Origin: Puffinus mauretanicus
Taxonomy: Eukaryota > Chordata > Aves > Procellariiformes > Procellariidae
Direction: 5' to 3'
Length of the DNA stretch: 64,000 nt
Assembly: GCA_023333565.1 (NCBI GenBank)
Contig: JAJKFH010003762.1
Coordinates: 1,736,001-1,800,000, forward strand
Shown: positions 26,301 to 41,300 of the stretch, piece after piece
How the letters are laid out: every line of letters begins with the position of its first letter
How positions within the stretch are numbered: the stretch's first letter is position 1
The notes under the pieces: model-generated
Told to the model about the DNA's origin: nothing
Database searches by the model: none
The model's input: the letters and a program-made list of their open reading frames with translations, nothing else
Translations under genes and position numbers: made by a program

Positions 26301-29300
26301 CCTTATCATCACTGAAGTCAAACCAGGATTTTGATGAAATAGTAAACCAGTCAGAAAAACAAACAAAGTATGCTGACTTCAACAGGGGAGGGGATTTGGG
26401 GGATAAGGGGAATAGGAAGAAGGAGGGCTAAGTAGTCCTTCATTTATTTTGCTAAGCTTGAAAACTGATCTGCGCTACCAGATTATTTGCCTGGCTGGAG
26501 TCCAATTCACTTCAACTTTCAGAGATCAGGCCTTAATTAGCAAGCCTTTCAGTGAAAGTAGAGTGCTAATGGGAAGTGTGAAGGTTGCACCTAAAAAGCA
26601 AGGAAGAGAGAGATCACTGCAGCTGGGAGAGAGGGATCATCACCTGTGTGCTTGCTGTTGACATGAGCCTTCATATCTGCCTCTTCCATAGTGACAAAAT
26701 CGCATGCTGTGCAGCAAATGGAGAACATCCACTGCTCTTTATCCACATGGAGGGACATATGACTGACAAACTGGACATTCATCTCCGTCTCAAACCCACA
26801 CACATGACAACTGCAGGCAGAAGGGAATTCAAGAGTAAGAAACATTAAAAAACAAACCACAAACAGAAGCATATTGCCTTTCCCTGAATTTGCAAGAAAA
26901 AACTTACTGCATGGATTTCTTCTCTTCCTCACTGTTGAATGTTCACAAAATTCTTTTGTCTGCTGAACTGCCTTTGAACTGATGGCCATGCCAACGTGAT
27001 TAAGGGCAGGCACAATGCAACAATCCTGTACATGCTATAATGACGCTAAATAATCATAAAGTTAATTAAAAACTACAGATTCCAGATGCTGCGCATCACC
27101 TAGCTGATTCCTGTGGGCAATAAGAGGCATTGCAGCTTTGCCAAGATGTTTAGTACGGCTGATACACTGACAAACGGAGAGCTTGCTGCACACTCCAGGA
27201 ATTATTTTCCAGCCCTGGAATGGTTCCCGTGCCAAACTCGGATCTTATGCAAAACTGCCTGGCAGTTTCAGTGTAAGCAAGTAAAAATGGGTTCAAACAT
27301 TTCTTATGCTTGACTGGAAAACAGCAGTCATCAGCTATGCAAATAATTAGCAGGGATACAGATTTCACAGCCAGTGCATAAACAGAGTGATACTGAGAGG
27401 CAATGGAAAGGACCCTTTAATTTAACTTTCTTTGCAGAGTCCTCCTCTTGTTTTGATTAGGCCATTAACATTTAAAACAAGCCACAAACATTTAAAAAGG
27501 CGTATGCTCTAGGGCACTATTTTGCTTTCCCAGGGGGATGGACTAGATAATCTAATCCAGCAGGTCTCATTTATTTCTTACTTCTATGATTTTGTAATTA
27601 AATCTGCTCTTGGCACTTTGACTAAAAGTAAGAGTGATTTGGTAATCTGCTTGGCCACTGGAGTGCATATCACGGTTTGCAAAGTGTACAACAGTGCATA
27701 CAACAAGGAGAATGTCCAAATATCCATTTTATCTGGGCAATTCCTTTTAATTTTTCAGGCAAATTCTCCTTTCTTCCATCATGTGGGTTACTGAATGTAT
27801 ATATCTCTAGCAAATGGAGGAAATGTGTATATCGATATAACAATTCTTATTACACTTTACTACTTGATTTCATAGATTTGGCTGAAAACAATGGAGGTGT
27901 CAGAGGCGACTGGAAGCACAGTGGTTTAGATTTGCTGTGAATCTGTGTACACAACAGGATGTTTCCAAACACAAAACTTAAACGAACGCTGCATAAAAAG
28001 TTAAAGAGGCTTCTAAGAGCCCATCTGCCTCACAAAGCCGTTTAAAAAAACAACCCCACACCAAACCCCAGAGTCTTTCCCAATGGCTAGCCAAGTCAAA
28101 CAGCATGAGGCAGCCGGCTGGGTTTTGCTACTTAGCCTAAGTCAGATACGGGCAAGACAAATACTTTCATCGCAGATCCACCCTGCAACACCAGAAGGGT
28201 GGCCCTGTAATGCGTCCTTAGCAGGCAGATAAGACATTCAGGTTCCAGCGTCTGGTGCACAGCCCTTGTCTGGGTCCTCACCTGTAGTAATAAGGGTGCT
28301 TCTTTCCATCGCCACCTTCAGAAGTGACAGCGCTGACAATGTCCTCAGTGTCTGTACTCACCAGCTTCACAGAATGGACGGTCAGGTGCTGGTTCAGGTT
28401 AGCACGGCACTTAGCAGCATAGGGGCACAAGTGGCATTTGTATTTTCTCTCTTCTGAAAAAGAAACAGAAAACCTTAAATGTATACTTCATTTTGAAGCA
28501 AGCTATTTTTAAAGCTGCCAATAACCAAGTATGCATTCCTTTGGGTTTCTCTGAGCAGCTTTCAGAATGAAGTACTTTGGAAGCTCAACATTTTGGAAAC
28601 TTATAGGACTTCACAGCAATTACTCAGAAAAAAATAACTTGGAGGTAGTTTAGGGCTAGTTTTTTTAACTTGCTCTACCATTTGTAGTCAGATAATATAA
28701 AACTTTATAAACTGCAAAACTGGGGCAACTGCTGCTCTGAGAGCTGCAGCAGAGCTAGTAGAGAAACAGGTCAATAATCTACAACTACTTCCTTTACCTA
28801 GCATCTTTTATTTGATTTTTGGGTCCTGTTATTCTTGAGGTTGCCTATGTGATCACTTGCAGAGAGACGATGGTTGATGATTTTGTATTAAAATCTGAGA
28901 GTGGGGAGGAAAGGGAATGCTGTATCATTAGGCCAGTTCCAAATACAAACTAACAAAAAAAACTCACTCAAAAATTGTTGAAGAAATTAAAAAAATTCAT
29001 CATGAGTTTCTGATGCTTCACAACTTAAACATTTTAAAATAAAAATGATTTTATTTTAAATTAAACATTTCTAAATTCTGGCAGCACATGTTTTGTACAT
29101 GCCAGGCTTCATTTTGCAAAGAGTTGATTAAAATAACCAAACATTACATCAGCTTTTACAACCTTTCCCTTTGAGGAGCTGCTGCTCTAAATTTGAAATA
29201 TAATGCTACAAGTGTTAGGGGAAAGGCATTCAACAGAACAGTTTAGGACTAAGAACACCCCATGACGCCACAGAGCAGAGCATTTGAACCTTTTCAGCCT

Positions 29301-32300
29301 GGCTCTACTAGAGGGTACAATGTACACTGGCATACCAACAATATTTTTCAGCACTGCATCAGAAATTCTTGCTTTCAAGTCTTATATTGTGCAGTGCACC
29401 TCAGCAGGCTGATAAGGTGCATCTTCCATATAAAAAACTCTGTTAGTCTCAGTTGATTTGAAGCTGATTCACTTTAAGAAAGTTGTTATGGGGTAGAACC
29501 GCCCCTGTTCCTCTCAGAACTGGATGATGAGAGCAAAGATGAATGACAGATATTAAATCCTTTCAGTTTCACCAGATCTGAAACACCAAGGCCAAACCTT
29601 TTGTTGTTCAGTGACGTTTAAAAAGCTCATCAGGTGAACGTAAGAAAGGCTGTGCCTTCTCTTCAGAACTCCATTAACAGGCTTGGTTAATCAGTTGGTA
29701 TCTACAGGCTGCTCTACTGGAACCTGGACAAACTTGAATTTACACATTTTGTAAAGATAAATTACAAGTAGGCTGTAAAGAAATAAAATGTTAGTTAATT
29801 CCCTGAACACCACTCTGACATTCTGTCCTGTTTCTGCGCTTGGCTCTGCTCTAAGTGCAAGGAGTCGAGGATGGCTCACACGCTGTTCTGCTTACCGTCT
29901 TCCCCCTCCACTTAAACCATGACGAACACACAGATTTCCTCAGTGCTGTAACAACCAACCACAAAGCATCGGCTTACCTGTGTGCAGTGAGAGATGCCGG
30001 GACAGAGTCTGCTGTCGACCGAACACTTTTCCACACACATCGCAGGGGAAGAGCTGGTCGTTAAATTTCCAAGATGGCAATCCATTTCCCACCTCCAGCC
30101 CCAGCTTTTCCGTTTCTATGCCAAAAACCACATAAACAGAAAGTCATATTTTAAGAACTCTGAAGACTTGCAGATTTCATTCGGTAGAGTCCTGGAGGTG
30201 TCATATAAAATGCAACACCTCGGCTGCATGCTGTGTGATCTGGCACATGAGTTCATGTAAAAAGGAAACTCCCACTGATAGAAAGAAAATTAATCTTTCA
30301 TACAGCATCTTTCATACGGTCTCTGAAGCAGAACACTTAGTCAAAGTGTTCTAGACGTAGACATAGTCAAAGAGGTAAACAACATTATGTAAAGAGAGAA
30401 AGTCAAGAGTAAGCAGGGCAAAGCATTAACCTCTAATTCTGTTTTTGTGGAGAGACCGCTCCTTTGGCTTCTTCAATCACCCACCTTTGCCTGGTGCATG
30501 AAAAAGGCCTGGTCTGAGATGGTGGTCTGTTTTACACTGGATTATTATTCATGGTTGAAGGAAGACTTCCAAACCTTTTCTCTCCTACTGATGCAGGAAT
30601 TTTTGCTACATGAGCAGTCTTACATTGAAGGAGAACAGAAGATTGCTCAGACAAACGTTAAACCAAGAGTACACAGCACGCCAATGAGTGGCTGTCATCC
30701 GGGGTAAGGTCTACCCAGCACCCGCTGTCCTCAGGCATCAAAATCCCCAGCAGCTTAGAGGGCCATCCATTGAAAAACTGAGATCCAGACCGAGCCATCA
30801 TCTTTAAAGAAGTGTTTTAAACTGTTTCAGGAACAGAGAGAGTCTGCCTTACAAAAAACGAAACTCCACATAGCATAAAACACAGACATGAAGGCACTCT
30901 GTAAGGAAGTAGAGAGAAAAGGACTGGGAATGAGGAAGAGAAAAAAAGGTACACAGTGCTTCAAGAAGTTAAAAGCACGGCCAGTTTTGATCTGGACAGA
31001 AGGGAGCAGAGAGCCGATGGAGACTGGGGGTAGCAGTGATACTACTTAGCTCAATAAGAGAAACAGTATCAGCAAGCCTTGTGTAAAGAAATATTCTCTG
31101 CAAGGGTCCTGTTGCCTGAAGAGAAGGGACCGCTGTTGTAAGAGGTACGCAAAATGCAAGGGTACTCAGGAGCTTTCCAAATACAACAGCCAGTGGCAAC
31201 GGCGGCTTGGTTTAAGACTTACTTCTGGTAAAAGACCTTCTATTTCCACTGGAATGAAAGATGCAACACGCAGAGCACCTTTCTCTAAACCCACACGGCC
31301 TGTGGGATTGCTGCCCAGAACTAGCTCCACCAGTGCACGTGTGCATGCCATGATGGAGGGAGACCATTTGGCTGGGATTTTCAGGTAAACAGAGGAGAGG
31401 AGCTGAGGACAGGAGTACAAAAACGTCTTATTGAGTGTAAGTTACTATCGGGGAGGTTGGCACAAACCAGCAAAATCTTCATCCTACGAAGCACTGAGGA
31501 ATGAACACCCCCCTTGTACAGGGAACCCCTCACTGACAGAGTCACCTACCACTGCGAATTTGACTGCCGTGTCTGAAAGAGTCTTTCCTTCACAGATAGG
31601 TGTCCAGACCAGGCTCCTTTGTGATTTAGGCAAAGAGCTGTCAAATACTGTAGTTAATTTAAGCAATAATAAAAAAAAATGCCTCATTTGGGGCAGAGAT
31701 TCCACACACCAATCTCAGCAAGTTTCGGGATGGTCATACTTGCCAGCCCCTTTTCAGCTGCTGTTACTTTCTCCTGTGACCCTGTAACATGTACAATATT
31801 CAGCACACCAGAGGAATTATGAGGCACCTCTGAGTGCCCCCACTCAAACCCACATTTTTCTTAAAAGAATTTCTAGTCAGAGAACAAGTTCTGCCTATTA
31901 AAAATAGTCATTTTGTGAAATTAAAAAGGAAGACCCCCCCATCCCCTAAGGGCTGTAAGTGACCCATAACCTCCAAGAACTTCAATAAAGAATGATTCTT
32001 TTTGTTACTATCTTTAAGTTCAAAACAATGGAAAAACCTGACTCTGTACTAATGCTACAGATATTTTAGCAGAGCTTTTTGAGCACATAATCAAAACAGT
32101 GCTTCAAAAGAGGAATATGGTAATAATTTTAAAAGAAGGTCACAAGGGTGTAGGTTGCTTCAATATGGTCACAACAAAAATGAATTAATTGGGACACATA
32201 CCAAACAAGCAGGCTCAATTAAGTAAATAAGTCTCTTAACAATTCACTTCAGCATTAGTCATCAGCCCTCTTTTCTCTCTTAAGAAGAAGAAATATAATA

Positions 32301-35300
32301 TCCTCTTCCCTATGGTGGATTTATAGCTATCAGTTCGCGGAAGCTCATGGGAAGCTGGAAAAATATCAGCTTTCTGATTTTCTTGAGCTGGTGAAAGCTA
32401 GTCCCTTGCAAAGCAGCTGCATATTTTTCATTGATGCAAGAGAGGATACTGTAGGTGTTTTGAAAGCACTTCTATTTAAAGATTTATTCCTGGAGTCCTA
32501 ACTACAGTGCTTCTTTCTTCTCTTTTGACTGAATCTTGTCTCTGTAGCAAAGTGCTTTTTCTATTCAGCAAGCTTCTTAGCTTGTTCATGGCAAACCCGA
32601 GTTGGTCTCTGGTGCAACAGGAGCCTCAGCGGTTCATGGAAGATTTCTCAGCTCCAAGGGAAACCACCTACTTCCACCCACCTTACCCTCTCGGCAGCTT
32701 TGTCTGCAGCCTGGAAACGAGCTCTGTGTCCATACAGTGGTCCAGAAATCTTCCAGCAACTGACCTCGCCAGTGATCTGAACAATCAGGTGAGTCAATAT
32801 CCACATTCAATCCTTGGGCTCTGTCTCTAATTAATGCTGGGAAATGGCATTTTCTGCGAAGTGAGTACAAGTCCAGTGACTCTGAGACCATAATACCGGT
32901 TTGTGCACAGCGTTCTCTGTGTATCCCAAAGCACTCTACCAAGACAGGCAGCACCGTTATCCTTTAAGAATACCTTACACAGTGGCCAGGAAGAAGATGG
33001 ACTGAGACTAACTAATGTTAAATAATAAATCATCGTTGTGAGAGATGTCCCACAGAAATCCATCTTTCACCATGACATCCCTATACTAAAATGAAGAAAA
33101 AAAAAAAAACAAAGGAAAAAAAAAACGGACTTGATGTAAGATTTCTGCTTTAAATGAATACTCCACAGCAAATTCCCAAACTTCTATGTTAGAAAAGCAT
33201 ACATGACAAAATAATATTGAAATTATTAAGGAAGTAACAGACTGCATTTCTGTATGGGTTTTGGAGTTTAAACGAAATATGCCCAGTAAAATGGAAGGCC
33301 TCCGAGTTCTCCAGTACATCATTAAAAAGTAATAGAAAGATATTAAGACTAGGTATATTACAGGCTAGTAATAAAATTATTTTGAAATTGTTTTGCATAG
33401 AAGTCTTAAGAGCTAAAACTTTTACGTAAAGGTAGAACTTAATTCTCAATGAAATTTAGTGAAATACATCTTTATGGACACCTTTCCTGCCCTTCTGCGT
33501 CACCTGGTATCGTTTCCCTACTAAGCCCAAGTTGGCTTCATAACGAGTAGCTGTGTAAAGCTGATCATCCAAGGTGGGGTTAGAAACTGCCAGGACTGTC
33601 ACCGTCTGTATTTTCCCTGAGGTGAGGATAAGGTGGACATCAACTGCAGAAATATTGTTCTGTCCCTCCTCTTGCCCTTCCAAATAAATTAATTTCTGGC
33701 AAAAAAAGCCCAGCAGCTTGAGAGAGTTACTATTTATCCCTTTCCTAAGCTGTTGGGCATAATTATGAACATGTATGTATTTTCAGTTTTCACATTTAGT
33801 GATTAATTTTTTTTATCTTATCCTCAAACTGGTAATCTCAATATGGAGAGTGCATTAACCACCCCTTCTGAAAAGCCTTTAGCCTGACTTTCGTCAAGAA
33901 ATGCTGAGAGAGGATACCATATCTGGTTGAAGCTGTAACTGAAGAAGAGAACAAAGTGTGACCTGAATACATAAGTAACTGCCTAGAGTCACCAAATCAG
34001 CCTTGTGACTGCTAGTAGCTGTCACGCACAAAAAGATCCCCGGGGACTGGCTTTGGACTCTGATACGTGGTACTTCGATTACTTATTTTCTTTTACTTAC
34101 CTTACGTGTTTTTCAATTACTCCTTCACGGTGTTTTATACTACATTATGTTTTAATTTGTTGTTCAATGCCATGCCTATCTTTGTATCTTTATATTAATA
34201 ACTAAAAGAATGAAACCACGATTTAACTGAAAAAGACAAGCTAAGAAAACAACCAAAAAGTATGCTGAAGTGTCATTCAAAGAAGATAAATTCACATTTA
34301 TAACCTTTGCTGGTTTACTGTCTGCTCTCGCATCCTATAACTCACTTAAACAGCTGCTTCTCTGTTCCATCTTCACACCTCCATAGACCTTGGAAGCAAC
34401 AAAATCCACAAGGGCAGATCCTTATGGTCACATGGAATCCTACAGATGTAAATTAAATAGATTGTCCTTTGCAATAAGTATTCCTTAAAGAGGTGGAAGT
34501 GAGAGGTGCTGATGAGTCTTAACAAGGAAGGTCAAAATTTATTATCTCTCCATTCTTCTGGAAGTGTATGTCATATTTATACTTTGGGTTATTCAGACAC
34601 CACACAGATGGTCAAGAAGGAATCAGGGAAGTAGTTTTGAAAATGAAATGAACAGAAATCCTGTGAAGGCAGAAAATAGAGAGTGGTGGTTAGACTATTT
34701 TCAATCAATCCTGCTTGCAAGCCAAATGGGGTGAAGAAAACAAGTTAGATGTCTAGAGGATCTGGTGACAGAATAGCCACCCAGGGTCAGGCTGAGAAGT
34801 AAGAGGGAGAGATGGCCAAACTCAGAACAGGAGGTGAATTGGGAAAAGGTCGATGATAGCTGATACAGAAAAAGAGGAAAGGAAGTGTGCAGTGCCTCCC
34901 TCCTCATACTCCAGGGGATAACACTTGATGCGAAGAATACGAGATGCAGAAGGAAGCTCCCATGGGAGAATGCATCTAAAAAATTCCACCAAACCAGAAA
35001 ATCAATAAACTGACCGAGAAACAGTGCTGGACGAGGTAACCAGGTTTCTATGAGCTCATAGCAAGAGGATGAACACTACCAGTAGCGCAGATGTCCCACA
35101 GCAAGGCACCTCACTTTGCTCTGAAAGACTTAAGACATTAAACAGTCATCAGATAACTTTTGGTTACTACCAGCCTGAAGTGGATTGCTGCTAGCCCATC
35201 CTTTGCAATCTTCCAAGTACCCCACGTTTACCCAAGAGGTAAATATACTGTATGCAGCTCTATATGAATGTCACAAAAGCTTGTTCCATTTGTAAGGTTA

Positions 35301-38300
35301 TTTCTATTTTGTTAGTCTAAAAGACAAAAAGTTCAAGAAATGATTTATTCAGAAACAAGGTATTCAAGTCAGGCAATCATGCAAGCACTGCTTTAAAAAC
35401 ATTTATTTGGTCAAAGAAATTTTCTTTCCTTCTTCTGTCTGCATTCATCTATGTTATTATAATGTCATCCTACTTTCTGCAGCGTCCCCATCATCAAAGA
35501 TGCATTTTATTGCTTTGGAGCCTTCCACTTACATGTTAATCTATCACCTCTGGCAAGCACACTGCATTTAAAAACTGAGAATTCCTTTTGTGAAATATGT
35601 AATTAAGGCTCTGCTGCAAGCTTGTTTGCTGAAAGCCTGCGAAAGGCTCGCAAGCTCAAAAATATATTGACTATATGAAATTGCAGCGCTCCAAATACTA
35701 TATATCTTACTCCCTTCTCAAATTACTTTCACAAAGGTTTTATTTGTAGCACCAGAATTCTTATTTCTAGTAAGTCAGTTAAAATAAACGGTGGAATCCT
35801 TCCAAATACTGTAGTTCCCAAGTAAGATATGTCTTGTGACTTATCTAAGGTATCTGCGAGCCTGAGTGGTCCTGCAGTCTTCATTTGTTACCGCCAGCAT
35901 CACAGCAACCTGTCTGGTCTTATTGTGGGATGTATCTTCTACTGTGAGCAGACTCATCCACTATTAACCAGAGATAAGCAACTGCTTTTTTGGCATAAAA
36001 ACTTTCTGTATTCCCCACAAAAATAAAAAGAAGTAAGAAAACTTTTTTTTTTTTTTTTTTAAACTTGAGCTTCAGCTGAAATTGCAAGCTATTTGCATGA
36101 CCCCTTTGTGGTGTTTTTTTTTTAATGCCTTTTTGTAGCTATTAAAGGCAGGCAGTGCTGTCCCCTCTAATACCAATTCAGGGGCATCTGTTCAGACAAA
36201 CCCAAGCCCCCTTATGTGTGTTGTGGGCTGGCCAGAGGTGAGCTCGCACCAGCCTGGGAGTGATCTAGCGCTGGCAGCAGAGCCCTGTGCCCAAGCTAGC
36301 ATGTTTGAAGCACGAACAGAGAAAGGGTCTATGTAGCCATAGCATGCTCTCAGTCACAACATGCATCAGGTATGAGAAGTTATTCGGAGGGATTTAATAA
36401 TAGTCTAATAATAAAAAATAAAAACTAACACAAAATTATTGCTCAAATAAAAGAACCCTAGTTCCACTTGTGAGGAGGACATGTACTTTTTGTTTCATAA
36501 GTCCTGAAAAACTGCATATATCAGTCTGCAAGACAGAACAGAGGAAGTAGAGAAAGTCTCCTTGCTAAATAAAAAACTTTACCAACTAATGCTCTTATTT
36601 TTTTCTCAAATGCTTTTGCAAATATCTAACATGACTATGGAGTATGGTAAAAAGCAGTAATGTTATGACAATTTAAAATCCTTAACATGGAAGAAAATAG
36701 AACCCAAGTGATTTTATGTATCAGTAGCATAGTGCTTAAGTTGCTCTTTCTAAAAACATCAACCATGAAAGTCAGAAATATTTCAATAAAGAGCTTGCAC
36801 GACCCACAAAAGAAACGTTAATATTGTGCACGAAAGTATTCCAAATGTGCAATGATAGGCAACACCACTTGAAAAGGTCACTAAGAAGTGATAAAGATGT
36901 CGGGGTTTGTGTAAAGAATAAAAACAAATAAAAGTTGAACTTTAAAGATGCCTCCATAGAGGAACATGGGAAAACAGTGAGGCCCACTTCACTGCTAAGA
37001 CTGAGCCCATAGCTCAAAAATGGACAGTCAGAAGCAGGGTGAGAAAAACAAAACCGGAGTCAGGGCGAAGACAAAGCAGGGACACACTGACTTAAAAACC
37101 AAGGCCACTCACTACCTTCTACCTTTGCATCAAAACTAACACCTATTTTAACTTCACTCATACAACAGAAGACTTCTGAGTAAACAGTGAGGCTTCTGAT
37201 AACCTTCATCTGCATTACAAAGCTTTGAGATTTGCTTTTATTGTCTGTATTAAGCTCAAAAGCTAAGAAACAACCAAGAAGAGAGAAAATCCCAGTTCAA
37301 AACTTAAATCAGTCTACGTAAATTCTGTGCAAGGTGGCTGGAGTTGCAGATTTTTAAGGAACCCTATAGCTGCAATAATGTTACAGTCATTTCTTGAAAA
37401 TTATTTTTACAACACGTATGCTATGACATCAAGTTGAGCATAACACCGGACAACACCCTCTATTCCCCCCAACTTGTATTATCCACTGTACTGCTTTGGC
37501 ATAAAGCATAAACAGGATTGTCATGGTGGTAACTTCATTCCTTACACAATAAGAAAGAACAGAACAATGTTAAATTCCTGACATATGCAAAGTAAGGCCC
37601 TGAGCTGTGAAATTACCGGCCAAAAAGAAGTAGTCATGGAAGAGCCCCTGTAGCTCACTGCACAGGCTCCAGGAGTTCCTCAATCATTCACAGTTATCAC
37701 AGCGAAGAAGGTCAGTTTGGTTTCATGACTATAGATGAAGTAACGCAATATGGCCCAGATGGAAACTGGTTTATTTTTTTCACTGAGGGAGTTGAGACAT
37801 TGCAAGAAAGGGACTGGAAGCACCAACAAATCCACTCCCCCAGAAGTGTTTTTAAAAGCTTACCTGATCATTGTTGGCCAAGAGAACAATCAGTCCTTTC
37901 ACTAGCAAAGAGCTCCATCATCATAACTTTACTTTTTTTGCTTGTTCAGAAATAATAGCTATTGTAAATGAAAGTTAAATTCTGCATCTATTGTCAGAGA
38001 AAAACCTGATAACGTGCTCTCTGTTATCTTTGCACAATGTATTTTATTTCAAAATAATGCTAGAATATCCTCCTGAAAATATCTTTGTGATAACTGTAAG
38101 ATGTGCCATAACGAATTTACTTAAGCTCTCTAATTCACTCCCAAGCAGGTGGCCCTCACATTTAGCTCAACCATTTACACTGCTTGTAACATTTATTTTG
38201 GGTGCTACAACATTGAGTTCATATGAACTTATGAAAGTATAATTTGCTCCTATTTTTAAACCACAATTAATTAATTTCCATAATGCCAATAACTTTCTAC

Positions 38301-41300
38301 CCTTTTAATTTCTTTCCTACAATTCTGCTTAAGACACACTTCCTAAGAAACCCTTTTAAAAATCACTCAGAGACATTTGTGCACATTTAGGACCATTATG
38401 GTGTATGTAAAAATTTTCCTTTTTTTCTTTTGTTTTTGTCACTGTGCCAATTTCTACCTGCAAGTCCACCTGAAATAGGGGCTTTTCTTTCATATAGAGA
38501 AGGTAATAACACATCTAGGGCACTTTGCAGAGGCTACCCCATCCAGAATTCAGATGCAAATAAAGACAAATTGGCCCTTAGACTACATTTTTCTTTTCAG
38601 CCTTCTGCATTCTTTTTCGTGAAGTAAAAGCTGCTGTGTTAGAGAAGCTGTAAGCTGGTGACCAGAAACCTCAGTGAGGGAATGTAAAATAAAGCCCCAA
38701 ATGCAGACAGAGTCCCTCTTCCTGAGCTGACTGAATTAACACAAAAGAGTCAAAACTAGATGAAAGTAACTGCGAACTTTCAGCCAGATCCACCTTGCCA
38801 TGTTTCAGCCAGCTGCCAGGGAAAGGCACCACCCTTCACAGTACATGGTTGCTGCTGTAAAAGAAAACGTTCTTACTGCTTTTATTGCAGATTCCCCAAG
38901 TGATAAGCAGTGAATCTGCCCTTTCCTTGAAACCCTTAATTCACTCTTTTAAGAGATTTAATTCTGTCCTTGCTCTCTCTCTCTTAACACAAGCACATGT
39001 ATCTACCTGCCAACCATCCTCTCCTTCCTTCTGCACTACTGTCTCATCTGTCTTCTGCTCGCGTTGCATTTGCAGGGTGCTAGTCAGCACCCAAACTCAA
39101 CTAAAACACCCAGCAACCAGCAGGGCAAATTTGTACCCCGATTGAAATCATGCTGTAGAAGAAAAAAACCTCCTCAGCTTTGCTTAGATTATTTTTCAAC
39201 AATGGTCTTTTTTTTTTTTATATATATAGCTGTCCAAACAGCATGATGAATTTTGCACTTAATTTACTCTTAGGCAGACAAATATTGCAGAAGACAACCT
39301 TGTACAAGATAAGATAGGTGAGTCCCAAGGTACTCTAAAAAGAAATGTCAGAATGATGTGTTCCAATTCCTTTTGCAGAGCGAGAAAAGTCGTTTTAAAA
39401 CGTGTCTTTCTATTTCATGTTGAGCTTGTATTTGGAAAAGTTTCATATTCAGGAAACAATCTGACCCAATGCTGATGTTCACTTTTACAAAAGATTCCAA
39501 TATTAAGAAAGACAAATGAGGATATGAAGCTATATATGGGTTTGAATAAGATGCAGAGTCTAAAACACAGCATGCTGAGTATTTATAAACCAAAAGCCTC
39601 ATCTATCAAGTCTCTTTCAAGAGGTTATTTAATCACCATTATAGCTTTGCAACTGAATTTATATCACAGAATTAGAGCTGGAAGGAACCTCTGGAGCCAT
39701 CTAGTTTCTCCCTCGTCCAGAGGCACACCAGCCACACACCAAACATACCCATCAGTCCCAACAGGTGCTTGTCTAACTTTTTTGAAAATCTTCCCCGTGA
39801 CAGAGGTTCCGCAGCCTTCTGTGATAGTTGTGCCAGTGTAAAACCACCCCACTGCTGGAAAGTTTTATTTGGTGTTTAACTTAAATCTTCTCTGCTGTCA
39901 TTTAAGCCTGTTATTCCTTACTCTGCTCACATGAACATAGGCAAGGTTTATTCCTGTTCTCTCAAAGCTGTCATTTTACATATTTGAATACCATTGTCAT
40001 GTCTCCTCTCTTTTCTTCTCCAAACTAAACAAACACAAATTCTTCAACTTTTATGCACAGCTCATGTTTTCTAACACTCATGTTTTCTGACCACCGCTGT
40101 CCTCCACATTGTTCCTGGATTGCAGAGCCCAAAATTGAATTCAGGGCCCCAGCTGTAGAGCAGAATTATCACGTGTGCCTTACAGACAACATTCCCGACA
40201 TCTCAGCCAGATGTTTGCCCTCTCTGCAATGCGTACAATGTCAGCTCTACACACAGCTTCTGACCGAGACTAATCCAGATCCCTCCCTTAAGTTGCACTG
40301 CCTGGGCATTCATCCCTCCCCTTTCTTTGTGGCTCTCATCATTCCCCCAGGCACAGAATTTTGTCCTCCTTGACTTGGCTACTATTTTCCAGACTGTTTC
40401 TTCAATTCCTCAAGATAAGACTGAACTCTAATTCTGTCCTCTGAAGTGCTTATGGCACCTCCACACATGGTGTCACCAGGACATTTAATAAACACGCTTT
40501 CTCTTCCATCATCCACGACATGAATAAAAGGACTAATTAATACCAGAACAAGCACAGACCCTTGCAGAACCGCACGTTTGACAGCTACACTTAACCACTT
40601 AATTATAGTTGTACCTATTCTCGGTTTCCCTGCTTACTATGAGCATGTGGTGGGAGGCATAGCCAAAAGTCTCACTCAACTCAAGAGATCAAGTTTCTTT
40701 AAGGACCTGGCAACAACTATTGTTAGGCTTCTTTCCATACAAATCTCCAAGTTGGTTACAGTTGTCCTTCCTGAAGCCAACTGCTGTTATTTTGCTGTTT
40801 TCCCTTCTTCCTTTCCCCAAAAACACATTTTATCACTTCACAGTCGTTCTTCACCAAGTTGCCTTCTGTCACCTCCATCAAAACACAGGTCCCAAGAACT
40901 TGCCGGACAGCCTTGTGTTGTCCTGAATTCACTTGCCAGCCGACGACAAGGTAGGCAAAATCTCACATTTCTCGTTCTGTACTTTGGATGAGCGTAACTG
41001 CTCAGGAAGCCCTTCTCAAATTTTACCTCCACTTGTGTTACATATTTATTTAAAAATATTGATAGCGACAATTATTTTACTTTTTAAAAAAATCACTTGC
41101 TATTGAATAAATATTAAAGACTCAGAAAACATATCAAAAAATGATAAGAGATGCCAAAACCTGCCCTGTTTAAAAGGGTGAAAAAACCAATGGCTAAGTT
41201 TTACTTTTCCATGTGGGACGAAGCAGTTACCTTTGGCCATTTTGCTTTGGATTTGATGTTGGTGATATTTCTTAACAGCTTTTGGTTTGCTGGGTTTAAT

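Noticed and set aside
32918..32970. Possible second MIR-like relic (CCCAAAGCACTCTACCAAGA and following GTTATCC)
   Set aside because: Only one short block resembles MIR/L2-type sequence and the rest does not continue as expected.
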